Notes under the pieces: generated by a model
Databases searched by the model: none
What the model saw: the letters and a program-made list of their open reading frames with translations, nothing else
What the model was told of the DNA's origin: nothing
Shown: positions 8,243 through 16,112 of the stretch, piece after piece
Layout: the number at the start of each line of letters is the position of its first letter
How positions within the stretch are numbered: the stretch's first letter is position 1
NCBI GenBank assembly: GCA_016700055.1
Contig: CP064997.1
Span: 3,100,001-3,164,000, forward strand
From: Actinomycetota bacterium
GTDB lineage: Bacteria > Actinomycetota > Acidimicrobiia > Acidimicrobiales > Ilumatobacteraceae
DNA length: 64,000 nt
Direction of reading: 5' to 3'
Made by a program: the position numbers and the translations under genes

Positions 8243-9168
8243 CAGCACTCTCCTGCACTGTCGGGGTGGTGGTCGCTGCCGGCGATGCAGCGCGTGCCGG
8301 CTCGCCCGGCGACGACGTCGGCCGCCTGGTCGAGCGCACCGATAGCCGCGAAGCCACCGGTCGCCTCGGCGAACTGCAGCGCCGCCTCCACCTTCGGCGC
8401 CATCGATCCCGAGGCCAAACCGAGCTCGTCGGCCGTACACCGATCGAGCGTGGGCACAGCGCGGGCATCGTTGGTTCCGAAGTCGACGTAGACGGCGTCG
8501 ACGTCGGTGAGCAGGATCAACGCCTCGGCGCCGATGTCGATCGCCAAGCGGGCGGAGGCGAGGTCCTTGTCGACCACGGCTTCGACGCCGTGGTGGCCGT
8601 CGACGTCGATCGCCACCGGTACGCCTCCGCCGCCGGCACAGACGACGACCACCCCGGCGTCGACGAGAAGCCTCACCACCGGGCACTCCAGCACCGCCAG
8701 CGGCACCGGCGACGCGACCACGCGGCGCCATCCGGCGCCGTCGGGAGCGACGTGCCATCCGAGCTCGGCGTGCAGGCGCCGCGCCGTGGCTTCGTCGAGT
8801 ACCGGCCCGATCGGCTTCGTCGGTGTGGCGAAGGCAGCATCGGCGGGGTCGACCAGGGTCTGGGTGACGAGCGTGGCGACGTCGCGCCCGGGGACGGCGT
8901 CGCGCAGCGCGAGCGTCAGCTCGTGGCCGATTGCGCCCTCGGTCTGCGCGCCGAGGATGTCGAGGGGCACGTCCTGCTGGAGCGCCGCCAGAAGGCCGAC
9001 GTGGGGTCCGTTGCCGTGGGTGAGGACGAGTCGTGAGCTGGCCGCCAGCGGGGCAAGGGCCGCGGCCGCGGCGCGCGCCCTCACCAGCTCACGCCTCGGC
9101 TCTGGCTCCTCGCCGCGGCGCAGCAGCGCGTTGCCGCCGAGTGCCACCACGACCACCGGTGGAGCCAT
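8242..9168 (-). CDS. arcC: carbamate kinase
   Basis: A 308-residue amino-acid-kinase-fold protein with typical carbamate kinase stretches: VVVVALGGNALL at the start, LTHGNGPHVG, LGAQTEGAIGHEL, VCAGGGGVPV and VVDKDLASARLA. The enzyme makes ATP from carbamoyl phosphate and ADP, releasing carbamate. ATG 9168 lies 2 nt after the stop of the amidohydrolase gene; a longer in-frame reading to 9381 would overlap that gene and has no family similarity. No carbamoyltransferase or arginine deiminase gene is present, so the carbamoyl phosphate probably comes from N-heterocycle breakdown as proposed for E. coli YqeA (inference). Confidence 0.88.
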   Translation of the reverse strand: MAPPVVVVALGGNALLRRGEEPEPRRELVRARAAAAALAPLAASSRLVLTHGNGPHVGLLAALQQDVPLDILGAQTEGAIGHELTLALRDAVPGRDVATLVTQTLVDPADAAFATPTKPIGPVLDEATARRLHAELGWHVAPDGAGWRRVVASPVPLAVLECPVVRLLVDAGVVVVCAGGGGVPVAIDVDGHHGVEAVVDKDLASARLAIDIGAEALILLTDVDAVYVDFGTNDARAVPTLDRCTADELGLASGSMAPKVEAALQFAEATGGFAAIGALDQAADVVAGRAGTRCIAGSDHHPDSAGEC

Positions 9169-9170
9169 GC

Positions 9171-10370
9171 TCAGACGGGTCGCAGCGTGTTGAGCTCGGT
9201 GACGTTGTCGAGCAGGATCCGCTTGCGGTCGGCGGGGTCGAAGGCCTTCAGCTCGGTCACGTAGTCGAGGGGTGCCGGCATGCCCTCGATGTGTGGCCAG
9301 TCGGAGCCGAACAGCACCCGATCGGTGCCCATCACCGCCGCCACCTGGTAGACGTCGTCCTCCCAGAAGGGATTGATCCACCAGTGTCGCCGCAGTGTCT
9401 CCACCGGGTCGTCGGCGAAGTATCCGGGCATCTTCTTGGCGGTCGAGGTGAGCTTGGCCCGCAGGTCGGGCAGGAACTCCGAGCCGTTCTCGATGCTCGC
9501 CATGCGCAGGTTGGGGAAGCGGTCGAACAGCTTCTCGAACACCGAGGTGATGACGAAGTCGTGGGCCGCGCGCTCGATGCCGAAGCTCTTGATGCTCGGC
9601 TTCCAGCGGCCGCCGGAGAACTGCGCCGAGAACGCGTCGTTGGCGTAGCCGTTCGAGGAGTAGCCGCTGTCACCGGCGTGGATCACGACGGTGATGCCGG
9701 CCTCGTTCACCCGGGCCCAGAAGGGATCGAACATCGGGTCGAACGGCGACCTCTGCCCGGTTGCCGTGGTGGGCGCCGCCGCGCGCATCACGATGACGCG
9801 GGCACCCTCGCACAGCGCCCACTCCAACTCGTCGACCGCCCATTGCACGTCGGCGAGCGTCAGGTAGGGACCGGCGAAGATGCGTCCGTCGTGGTCGAAG
9901 CCCCAGTCCTCGACCAGCCAGCGGTTGAAGGCGGTGTAAGTGAGGCAGACGGCGTCGGGGTCGTGCTTCAACAACTCCTCGTAGAGCATGCCGAGGGTGG
10001 GGAACAGCCACACCGCCTGCAGCCCTTGCGCATCCATCGCCGCCAGCCGCGCGTCCCTGTCGCGATACTCGGGCCGGATCGGCTCGCGCTCGGCGAGGTA
10101 CTCCCACGGCTGCCTGCCGCTCGGGTTACCGCGGAAGTACTCGTGCATCGCGCCTGCGGGCGCCACGGGGTCGAACGTCGGGTTGGTGACCGCCCTGCTC
10201 ACGACGCCGCCGACCACCAGGTAGCGGCGCTTGTCGATTTCGCACCACTGCACGCAGCGAGGACCGAGGTTGGGGTCGAGGTGCCGGGTGAACGCGTCGA
10301 CGGCCTCGTAGTAGTGGTTGTCGCAGTCGAACGGCGAGAAGCCGAGGTTTTCCAGGTCTTCTGTCGTCAT
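9171..10370 (-). CDS. amidohydrolase family 2 (ACMSD-like) metal-dependent hydrolase
   Basis: A 399-residue TIM-barrel protein of the amidohydrolase_2 family. The first metal-site region reads DCDNHYYE rather than a clean HxH, then VVIHAGDSG mid-protein and RVLFGSDWPHIEG near the end (His and Asp ligands). Family members decarboxylate or hydrolyse ring-derived carboxylates. ATG 10370 has AGGGGG 7 nt upstream, and the gene is followed after 2 nt by carbamate kinase. In the locus it may act on a ring-opened product of the Mo hydroxylases (inference). Substrate unknown. Confidence 0.75.
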   Translation of the reverse strand: MTTEDLENLGFSPFDCDNHYYEAVDAFTRHLDPNLGPRCVQWCEIDKRRYLVVGGVVSRAVTNPTFDPVAPAGAMHEYFRGNPSGRQPWEYLAEREPIRPEYRDRDARLAAMDAQGLQAVWLFPTLGMLYEELLKHDPDAVCLTYTAFNRWLVEDWGFDHDGRIFAGPYLTLADVQWAVDELEWALCEGARVIVMRAAAPTTATGQRSPFDPMFDPFWARVNEAGITVVIHAGDSGYSSNGYANDAFSAQFSGGRWKPSIKSFGIERAAHDFVITSVFEKLFDRFPNLRMASIENGSEFLPDLRAKLTSTAKKMPGYFADDPVETLRRHWWINPFWEDDVYQVAAVMGTDRVLFGSDWPHIEGMPAPLDYVTELKAFDPADRKRILLDNVTELNTLRPV

Positions 10371-10422
10371 GGTCGGACCCCCTGTCGTCGCCGTCAACAG
10401 TACGCGGCGACGACGCCGGTCG

Positions 10423-12726
10423 TCAGAGGCAGATGTCCTGAGGACGGATGGGGACACGCTCCAGGTCGCGGCCGACGGCGGCGCGGACCGCGTTGGCGAT
10501 GGCGGCGGTGACCGCGATGCACGGCGGTTCGCCCACCCCCTTGGCGCCGAGTGGGGCCTGCGGGTCGGGCTCCTCGACGAGCACCATCGAGACTTCGGGG
10601 GTGTCGAGGAACGTCGGCAGCAGGTAGTCGGTGAAGCTCGCGTTCTTCACCATCCCGTCGTCGAGCACCATCTCCTCCATCAACGCGAGTCCGAGGCCCT
10701 GGGCGATGCCGCCCTCGATCTGGCCGAGCACGCTCAGAGGGTTGAGGGCTCGTCCGACGTCGTGCGCGGCGGCGATCTGCACCACCTTCACCAGGCCGAG
10801 GTCGACGTCGACGTCGACGACGGCACGGTGGGCGGCGAAGGCGAAGGCGACGTGGCAGTTGCCCTGCCCGTCCTCGTCGAGCTCTTCGGTGGGGCGGTGA
10901 CGGAACTCGATCGTGGCGACGAGCTCGATCCCCGCCGTGGCCTCGGCCACCGGAATGCGCAGCTCGCCGGTGGTGTCGACGACGTCGGTGCCGTCGATGC
11001 TGAGGCGCAGTGGGTCGACGCCGTGCTGTGCGCCGACGCGCTCGAACAACTGCTCGCGCACCTCTCGGCAGGCGGCGTCGATCGCGCCGCCGCCCATCCA
11101 GGTCTGGCGGCTGGCGCTGGTCGAGCCGGCGCTGCCGATCTGGGTGTCGACCACGTCGAGCACGACTTCGTCGACGCCGAGAACGGAGCGCGCGATCTGC
11201 TGGGCGAGAACCACGAAGCCCTGGCCGACCTCGACCGCGGCGGACTTGACCGTCGCCACACCATCGGCCAGCCGGCAGCGGGCGGTGGCGAAGTCGTCGA
11301 AGCCCTCGCTGTACATCAGGTTCTTGATCGCCACACCCCAGCCGACGCCGCGCCGGACCCGTGCCGCGTCGGCCGCGCGGCCGGTGCCACCAGGCAGCAG
11401 GGCGGGGTCGACGGCACCGGGACCACCAGATGTCGCGGCCGACGGTTCCGGGAGAGGGACGGCGTCGGCCTCGCGGATGCAGCGCGCGACCGGCGCCACG
11501 CTCTCGACGACCTGGCCGGTGATCAGGCGGTCGCCGGTCTGCATCGCGTTGCGCAGCCGCACCTCGACCGGGGAGAGCCCACACGCGTCGGCGAGCTTTT
11601 CCATCTGGCTCTCGTGGGCGAAGCACGCCTGCACCACGCCGAAGCCGCGCATCGCACCCGTCGGCGGGTGGTTGGTGCGCACCGCCCAGCCGTCGACGAC
11701 TGCGTTCGGGCAGCGGTACGGGCCCTGGGCGTGGGTGACGGCGTTGATGAGCACGGCCGGCGAGGTGCTGCAATACGCACCGCCGTCGAGCACGAAGCGG
11801 GCCTCGATCTTCACGATCTCGCCGGCAGCCGTCGCGTGGTGGCGCATCCACACCGTTGCCGGATGCCGGTGGACGTGGCCGACGAAGCTCTCCTCCCGGC
11901 CGTACTGCAGCTTGACCGGGCGCGAGGTGCGCAGCGCGAGCAGGCAGGTGTGCACCTGGAGGCTGATGTCCTCGCGGGCACCGAACGCACCGCCGACGCC
12001 GCCGAGCACGAGACGCACCCTGTCGGCGGGCAGGTCGAGGCAGGCGGCGATCTGCTTGCGGTCCTCGTGGAGCCACTGCGTGGCGATGTAGAGCTCCACC
12101 CCCCGGCCACCGGGGTCGGGCACCGCGAGTGCGGCCTCCAAGCCCAGAAAGGCCTGGTCCTGCATGCCGAGCCGGTACGTCCCCTCGACCTGCACCTCTG
12201 CCTCGACGCTCGGGTCGCCGCAGACGATGCGCTGGTGCCGGAACACGTTTCCGTTCGGGTGGATCGCCGGAGTGCTGGCCTCGAGGGAGCGCATCGGGTC
12301 GGTGTGCGGGGCGAGCACCTCGTAGTCGACGCGGATCGCGGCGAGCGCCCGCCGGCATGTCTCGGGGTGGTCGGCGGCGACCGCGGCCACCGGCTGGCCG
12401 ACGTAGCGGACGTGATCGCCGACCGGGGCGAACACCGGCTGATCCTGCTGGAGCAGGCCGTAGGTGAGCTGGCCGGGCACGTCCTCGGCGGTAAGCACCG
12501 CCTCGACCCCGGCGATGGCCCACGCTCCGGTGACGTCGATCGCGCGCACGCGGGCGTACGGGTGCGGGCTGCGCAGCGTGGCCCCCCACAGCATGTGCTC
12601 GGCCCACGCGTCGGAGGAGAACGCGAAGCGCCCCTCGGCCTTCGCGCCCGCATCAGGACGCAACGCGCTGGTACCGAGGGTGCCCTGGCGGGCACTCGTC
12701 CGGGAGACGTCGACGAGGTCAGCCAT
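10423..12726 (-). CDS. xanthine dehydrogenase family, molybdopterin-binding large subunit
   Basis: A 767-residue Mo-cofactor subunit of the xanthine oxidase family. It has the aldehyde oxidase a/b hammerhead near the amino terminus (about residues 25-130) and Mo-binding stretches GGVGGAFGAREDI, GAMRGFGV, VEVGQGFVVL and the carboxy-terminal GAKGVGEPP containing the likely catalytic Glu. It would hydroxylate a heterocycle or aldehyde using water. ATG 12726 overlaps the end of the [2Fe-2S] subunit gene by 8 nt, so the three subunits 14061-10423 form one complex in order FAD, FeS, Mo. The substrate is not evident. Confidence 0.9.
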   Translation of the reverse strand: MADLVDVSRTSARQGTLGTSALRPDAGAKAEGRFAFSSDAWAEHMLWGATLRSPHPYARVRAIDVTGAWAIAGVEAVLTAEDVPGQLTYGLLQQDQPVFAPVGDHVRYVGQPVAAVAADHPETCRRALAAIRVDYEVLAPHTDPMRSLEASTPAIHPNGNVFRHQRIVCGDPSVEAEVQVEGTYRLGMQDQAFLGLEAALAVPDPGGRGVELYIATQWLHEDRKQIAACLDLPADRVRLVLGGVGGAFGAREDISLQVHTCLLALRTSRPVKLQYGREESFVGHVHRHPATVWMRHHATAAGEIVKIEARFVLDGGAYCSTSPAVLINAVTHAQGPYRCPNAVVDGWAVRTNHPPTGAMRGFGVVQACFAHESQMEKLADACGLSPVEVRLRNAMQTGDRLITGQVVESVAPVARCIREADAVPLPEPSAATSGGPGAVDPALLPGGTGRAADAARVRRGVGWGVAIKNLMYSEGFDDFATARCRLADGVATVKSAAVEVGQGFVVLAQQIARSVLGVDEVVLDVVDTQIGSAGSTSASRQTWMGGGAIDAACREVREQLFERVGAQHGVDPLRLSIDGTDVVDTTGELRIPVAEATAGIELVATIEFRHRPTEELDEDGQGNCHVAFAFAAHRAVVDVDVDLGLVKVVQIAAAHDVGRALNPLSVLGQIEGGIAQGLGLALMEEMVLDDGMVKNASFTDYLLPTFLDTPEVSMVLVEEPDPQAPLGAKGVGEPPCIAVTAAIANAVRAAVGRDLERVPIRPQDICL

Positions 12727-13213
12727 CGGCGGCCTCCTGGCGCGCGGCGGCGGCCGCCTGAACGGCGGCGACGATGCGGCCGTAACCGGTGCAACGGCAG
12801 ATGTTGCCGCTCAACGCCTCGCGGATCTCGATCTCGGTCGGCGCGGGTTTCTCGTCGAGCAGGTGGTGAACGGCGACGACCAGCCCGGGCGTGCAGAACC
12901 CGCATTGCACCGCGCCTTCGGAGACGAACGCTCGCTGCACGTCGGTGGGTTCACCTCGCGGGGCGAGACCCTCGACCGTCGTGATCTCGGCGCCCACGGC
13001 CGACGCGGCGAGGACGAGGCACGAGCAAACCGCCCGGCCGTCGAGGATCACCGTGCAGCTCCCGCACTCGCCCTGCTCACATGCTCCCTTCGCTCCCGGC
13101 AGGCCGAGACGCTCACGCAGCACGTAGAGCAGGCTCTCGCCAAGCCAGGCATCGTGGACGTCGTGGATCTCGCCGTTCACCCGCAGGCGGTACGCCTGGT
13201 TGTCCGGGCTCAT
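12719..13213 (-). CDS. xanthine dehydrogenase family, [2Fe-2S] subunit
   Basis: A 164-residue ferredoxin-type subunit. The plant-type cluster motif is CEQGECGSCTVILDG and the second, Fer2_2-type cluster motif is CGFCTPG...CRCTGY. It relays electrons from the Mo site to FAD. The ATG overlaps the FAD subunit stop (ATGA, 13213-13210). Length is normal for small Fe-S subunits (about 160). Confidence 0.93.
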   Translation of the reverse strand: MSPDNQAYRLRVNGEIHDVHDAWLGESLLYVLRERLGLPGAKGACEQGECGSCTVILDGRAVCSCLVLAASAVGAEITTVEGLAPRGEPTDVQRAFVSEGAVQCGFCTPGLVVAVHHLLDEKPAPTEIEIREALSGNICRCTGYGRIVAAVQAAAAARQEAADG

Positions 13214-14061
13214 GCCGGCAGTGCCCTGCGGATCAGGCGCGCGGCGAGCACGCCGGCGGCGTGGCGGCGGTAGGCGGCGGTGGAGCGGTGGTCGTCGATC
13301 GGGCGCGCTTGCGCCACCGCGCGGCGGGCGAACTCGGTCACCGTCGCGTCGTCGATCGACGTGGTCTCGCGCAGATCGTGCTCGGTCGCCAGCCAGGCTT
13401 CGGCATCTCGGCAGCGCAGCACGGTCGGCCCGACCGCACCGAGCGCGAGGCGGACCGTGCCGCCGGCTCGGTCGTGCACCAGGCACGCGGAGACCATCGC
13501 GATCACCATCGCGTTGCGCGTACCGACCTTCGCGAAGCCCTGCCAGCCGTCGGTCACCGGGACCGACACGGCGCTGACCAGCTCTCCGCTCAGCAGCGCG
13601 TTCTGCTTGACGCCGACCATGAACTCGTGGACGGACAGGTCGCGGGCGCGCCCGGCACTGCGCAGGTGCACGGTTGCGTCGAGCGCGGCGAGCACCGGCA
13701 GCGAATCGCCGGCGGGGGAGCAGGTGCCGAGGTTGCCGCCGAGGGTGCCTGCCGCGCGGATCTGGGGCGAGCCGACGGTGCGGGCGGCCTCGGCCAGCGC
13801 GGGCACGAGGCGCGCCAGCTCGCCGTGCTCCATGTCCGCGTACGGCACGCCGGCGCCGATCGTCACCATGCGCCTGGCGGAGTCGTGCGACCACTGCTGC
13901 AGCTCGGCGACGCGTCGCAAGGCGATCACGTCGTCCACGCGCCGGTGGCCCATGTTGAGCTCGACCATCACGTCGGTGCCGCCGGCGAGCACGGTCGCCT
14001 CCGGTCGCTCGGCGAGCAGGCGCAGGGCCTCGTCGAGCGAGGCTGGCGTGGCGACCGGCAC
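13210..14061 (-). CDS. xanthine dehydrogenase family, FAD-binding subunit
   Basis: A 283-residue FAD-binding subunit of the CoxM/XdhB type, with ATVLAGGTDVMVELNMG near the start and AGTLGGNLGTCSPAGD for FAD pyrophosphate binding, followed by the CO-dehydrogenase flavoprotein C-terminal domain. It passes electrons to NAD or another acceptor. The GTG start lies 1 nt after the stop of the luciferase-like gene. Confidence 0.92.
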   Translation of the reverse strand: MPVATPASLDEALRLLAERPEATVLAGGTDVMVELNMGHRRVDDVIALRRVAELQQWSHDSARRMVTIGAGVPYADMEHGELARLVPALAEAARTVGSPQIRAAGTLGGNLGTCSPAGDSLPVLAALDATVHLRSAGRARDLSVHEFMVGVKQNALLSGELVSAVSVPVTDGWQGFAKVGTRNAMVIAMVSACLVHDRAGGTVRLALGAVGPTVLRCRDAEAWLATEHDLRETTSIDDATVTEFARRAVAQARPIDDHRSTAAYRRHAAGVLAARLIRRALPA

Positions 14062-14062
14062 G

Positions 14063-15091
14063 TCAGGAACCGGTGCCGTCCCAGCCGGCGAACGCGTCGA
14101 TCATCGCGTGCACGTCGCCGAGCGGGTAGAGGATCGGGCAGGTGCAGCCGTGGCGCACGTAGTGGGCGACCTTGTCTCGCGCCTCGGCCGCGGTGCCGCT
14201 GGCGGTCAGCTTCTGCACGATCTCGTCAGGCACGAGCTTGGACGCCTGCTCCACCTGCTCGTGGGTGGCCGGCCAGGTGAGCACCTCGCCGACTGCGTCG
14301 AGCAGCGACTGCGGCACACCGGATGCCTTCATGATGTGCGGCTGCTGGCCGAGATACTGGGTGACCATCAAGCGCGCCATGTCGAGGGCGACCTGGCGGT
14401 CCTCGTGCACGCTGCAGACGACGAGCTGGGGCCTGGCGAGCGAGTCGACGCTCCTGCCGGCGCGTTCGGCCCCTGTCGCGAGAGCCTCCATCGCGCGGTC
14501 GTTGTAGTCCGCGGAGACGAGGTAGTTGAGCACGACACCGTCGGCGATCTCGCCGGCCAGCTCCATCATCTTCATCCCGGTGGCGCCGATGTAGATCGGG
14601 ACGTCCTTCGCCCGGCGCTCCTGGTAGACGTAGTCGAGCTCGACACCGTCGAGGTGCACGTGCTCGCCGTGGAACGTGACCGTCTCGTTGTTGAGCAGCG
14701 CCCTGACGGTGGTGACGACCTCACGCATCATCGAGAGCGGCTTCGCGCGGGTGATGCCGACCTTCGCCGCGAGCGGGTCCCACCACGCCCCGATGCCGAG
14801 GATCACCCGGCCGGGGGCGAGGTCGTCGAGCGTGGAGAACGTCGCCGCGAGGCGCGCCGGGTTGCGCGTCCAGCAGTCGACGACCCCGGACCCGACCTTG
14901 ATCCGCTCGGTGACGCTCACGATGGCGGCCATCGGCACCGTGGCCTCGCGAACCAGGCGGCTCTCGGCCTGCCACACCGAATGGAACCCCTTCGACTCGG
15001 CGTAGACGGCGAAGCCCATCGCGTCGCGGACGGGGTGGGCGTCCTGCAGGTACAGCGCGACGGGGAAGGCCATCGGCGGAAGCGTAATCAC
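14063..15091 (-). CDS. LLM-class (F420-type) flavin-dependent oxidoreductase
   Basis: A 342-residue luciferase-like TIM barrel resembling the methylene-tetrahydromethanopterin-reductase/F420-dependent branch, with KVGSGVVDCWTRNPARLAATF, PGRVILGIGAWWDP and VPIYIGATGMKMMELAGEIADG. It would reduce or oxidise a substrate with F420 or FMN. GTG 15091 overlaps the stop of the amidohydrolase (GTGA); ATG 15073 is an alternative. Its position inside the Mo-hydroxylase block implies a redox step on the same ring compound (inference). Cofactor choice cannot be read from sequence alone. Confidence 0.82.
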   Translation of the reverse strand: MITLPPMAFPVALYLQDAHPVRDAMGFAVYAESKGFHSVWQAESRLVREATVPMAAIVSVTERIKVGSGVVDCWTRNPARLAATFSTLDDLAPGRVILGIGAWWDPLAAKVGITRAKPLSMMREVVTTVRALLNNETVTFHGEHVHLDGVELDYVYQERRAKDVPIYIGATGMKMMELAGEIADGVVLNYLVSADYNDRAMEALATGAERAGRSVDSLARPQLVVCSVHEDRQVALDMARLMVTQYLGQQPHIMKASGVPQSLLDAVGEVLTWPATHEQVEQASKLVPDEIVQKLTASGTAAEARDKVAHYVRHGCTCPILYPLGDVHAMIDAFAGWDGTGS

Positions 15092-16110
15092 AGTAGGGAG
15101 TGCAGCCGGCGGGCCTGCTCGGCGGCCTTCGCGCGAACCTCGTCGAGGTCTACGCGCGTGGGACGCCCGTCGCGCAGCAGCACCTCACCGTTCGCGGCGA
15201 TCACCTCGAGGGCACGGATGCCGGGGGTGAAGGCCACGTGCCAGGGAGAATCGGCGTGGTCGTAGTTCCAGGTGACGACGTCGAGACGGGCCTCGGGCAC
15301 CAGCTCGTGACCCGCGAAGAGCCAGTCCCATGCAACCTGTGGCGAGGCGAGCACGTCGTCCGCGCGATGCGCTACGTACGCGAGGCGCATCTCTTCCAGC
15401 ATGTCGGCACCGATGCCGTCGGTGCCGAGCACGACGCGGTTCGGTCGCCGCGCTGGGCGCGCGTACCCGACCGCGTTGTTCATGTTGCTGCGCGGGTTGT
15501 GTGCGATCGTGCCCGGCAGGTCGCGGTCGAGGTGGACGCAGTGCACGAGCAGCCAGTCGTCGCCGGCCAGCGATGCGAGGCGAGCACCGGCAGCGGAGTC
15601 GACGGGCCCTTCGGCGACGTGCAGGTGCACCCCTACTCCCATGTCGGTGGCCAGCCCCGCGGCGGCCTCGAGCGTGGCGTCCGAGCACGTGAACGCGGCG
15701 TGGACGCCGACCATCCCCCGGCCGCCCTCGCGGAGGAAGCGCCTGTTCTCCTCCAGCCCGCGTCGGGCCCCGTCGGGGCCGTGGCGGTCGGTGACGCCGT
15801 ATGCGCAGACGACCCGTACGCCCACCTCGGCGCACGCCTCGGCGATCACCGACAGGCTCCCCTCGATGGCGTTCGGGCTCTCGTGGTGGTCGACGATCGC
15901 CGTCGTGCCGGAGAGCAGCGCCTCTGTGGCGCCGAGCATCGCGGACCAGCGCAGCATCTCGAGATCGAGCGCCGCGTCGAGGCGCCACCACACCTGTTCG
16001 AGGATCGAGACGAACTCAGTCGGCTGCTGCGGCGGCGCGGGCATCCCCCGCGCGAGCGTGGAGTAGAGATGGTGATGGGCGCACACCAGGCCTGGGGTCG
16101 TCGCGCCCAC
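15088..16110 (-). CDS. SsnA-like amidohydrolase lacking the amino-terminal domain
   Basis: A 340-residue amidohydrolase closely patterned on E. coli SsnA (442 aa): PGLVCAHHHLYSTLARGM, QVWWRLDAALD, VDHHESPNAIEGSLS, HNPRSNMNNAVGYA and LGTDGIGADMLEEM carry the metal ligands. The GTG start leaves only a few residues before the HxH strand, so the roughly 50-residue amino-terminal half of the usual beta-sandwich domain is absent; upstream sequence in this frame is antisense-like filler within the XdhD gene. The start follows the XdhD-like stop by 2 nt. SsnA is linked to xdhD in E. coli but its reaction is not established; deamination of an aromatic ring is plausible (inference). Confidence 0.82.
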   Translation of the reverse strand: MGATTPGLVCAHHHLYSTLARGMPAPPQQPTEFVSILEQVWWRLDAALDLEMLRWSAMLGATEALLSGTTAIVDHHESPNAIEGSLSVIAEACAEVGVRVVCAYGVTDRHGPDGARRGLEENRRFLREGGRGMVGVHAAFTCSDATLEAAAGLATDMGVGVHLHVAEGPVDSAAGARLASLAGDDWLLVHCVHLDRDLPGTIAHNPRSNMNNAVGYARPARRPNRVVLGTDGIGADMLEEMRLAYVAHRADDVLASPQVAWDWLFAGHELVPEARLDVVTWNYDHADSPWHVAFTPGIRALEVIAANGEVLLRDGRPTRVDLDEVRAKAAEQARRLHSLL

Positions 16111-16112
16111 GC

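Noticed and set aside
10318..12984. 888-codon open frame on the plus strand
   Set aside because: Antisense to the XDH Mo subunit, whose motifs are clear; no independent support.
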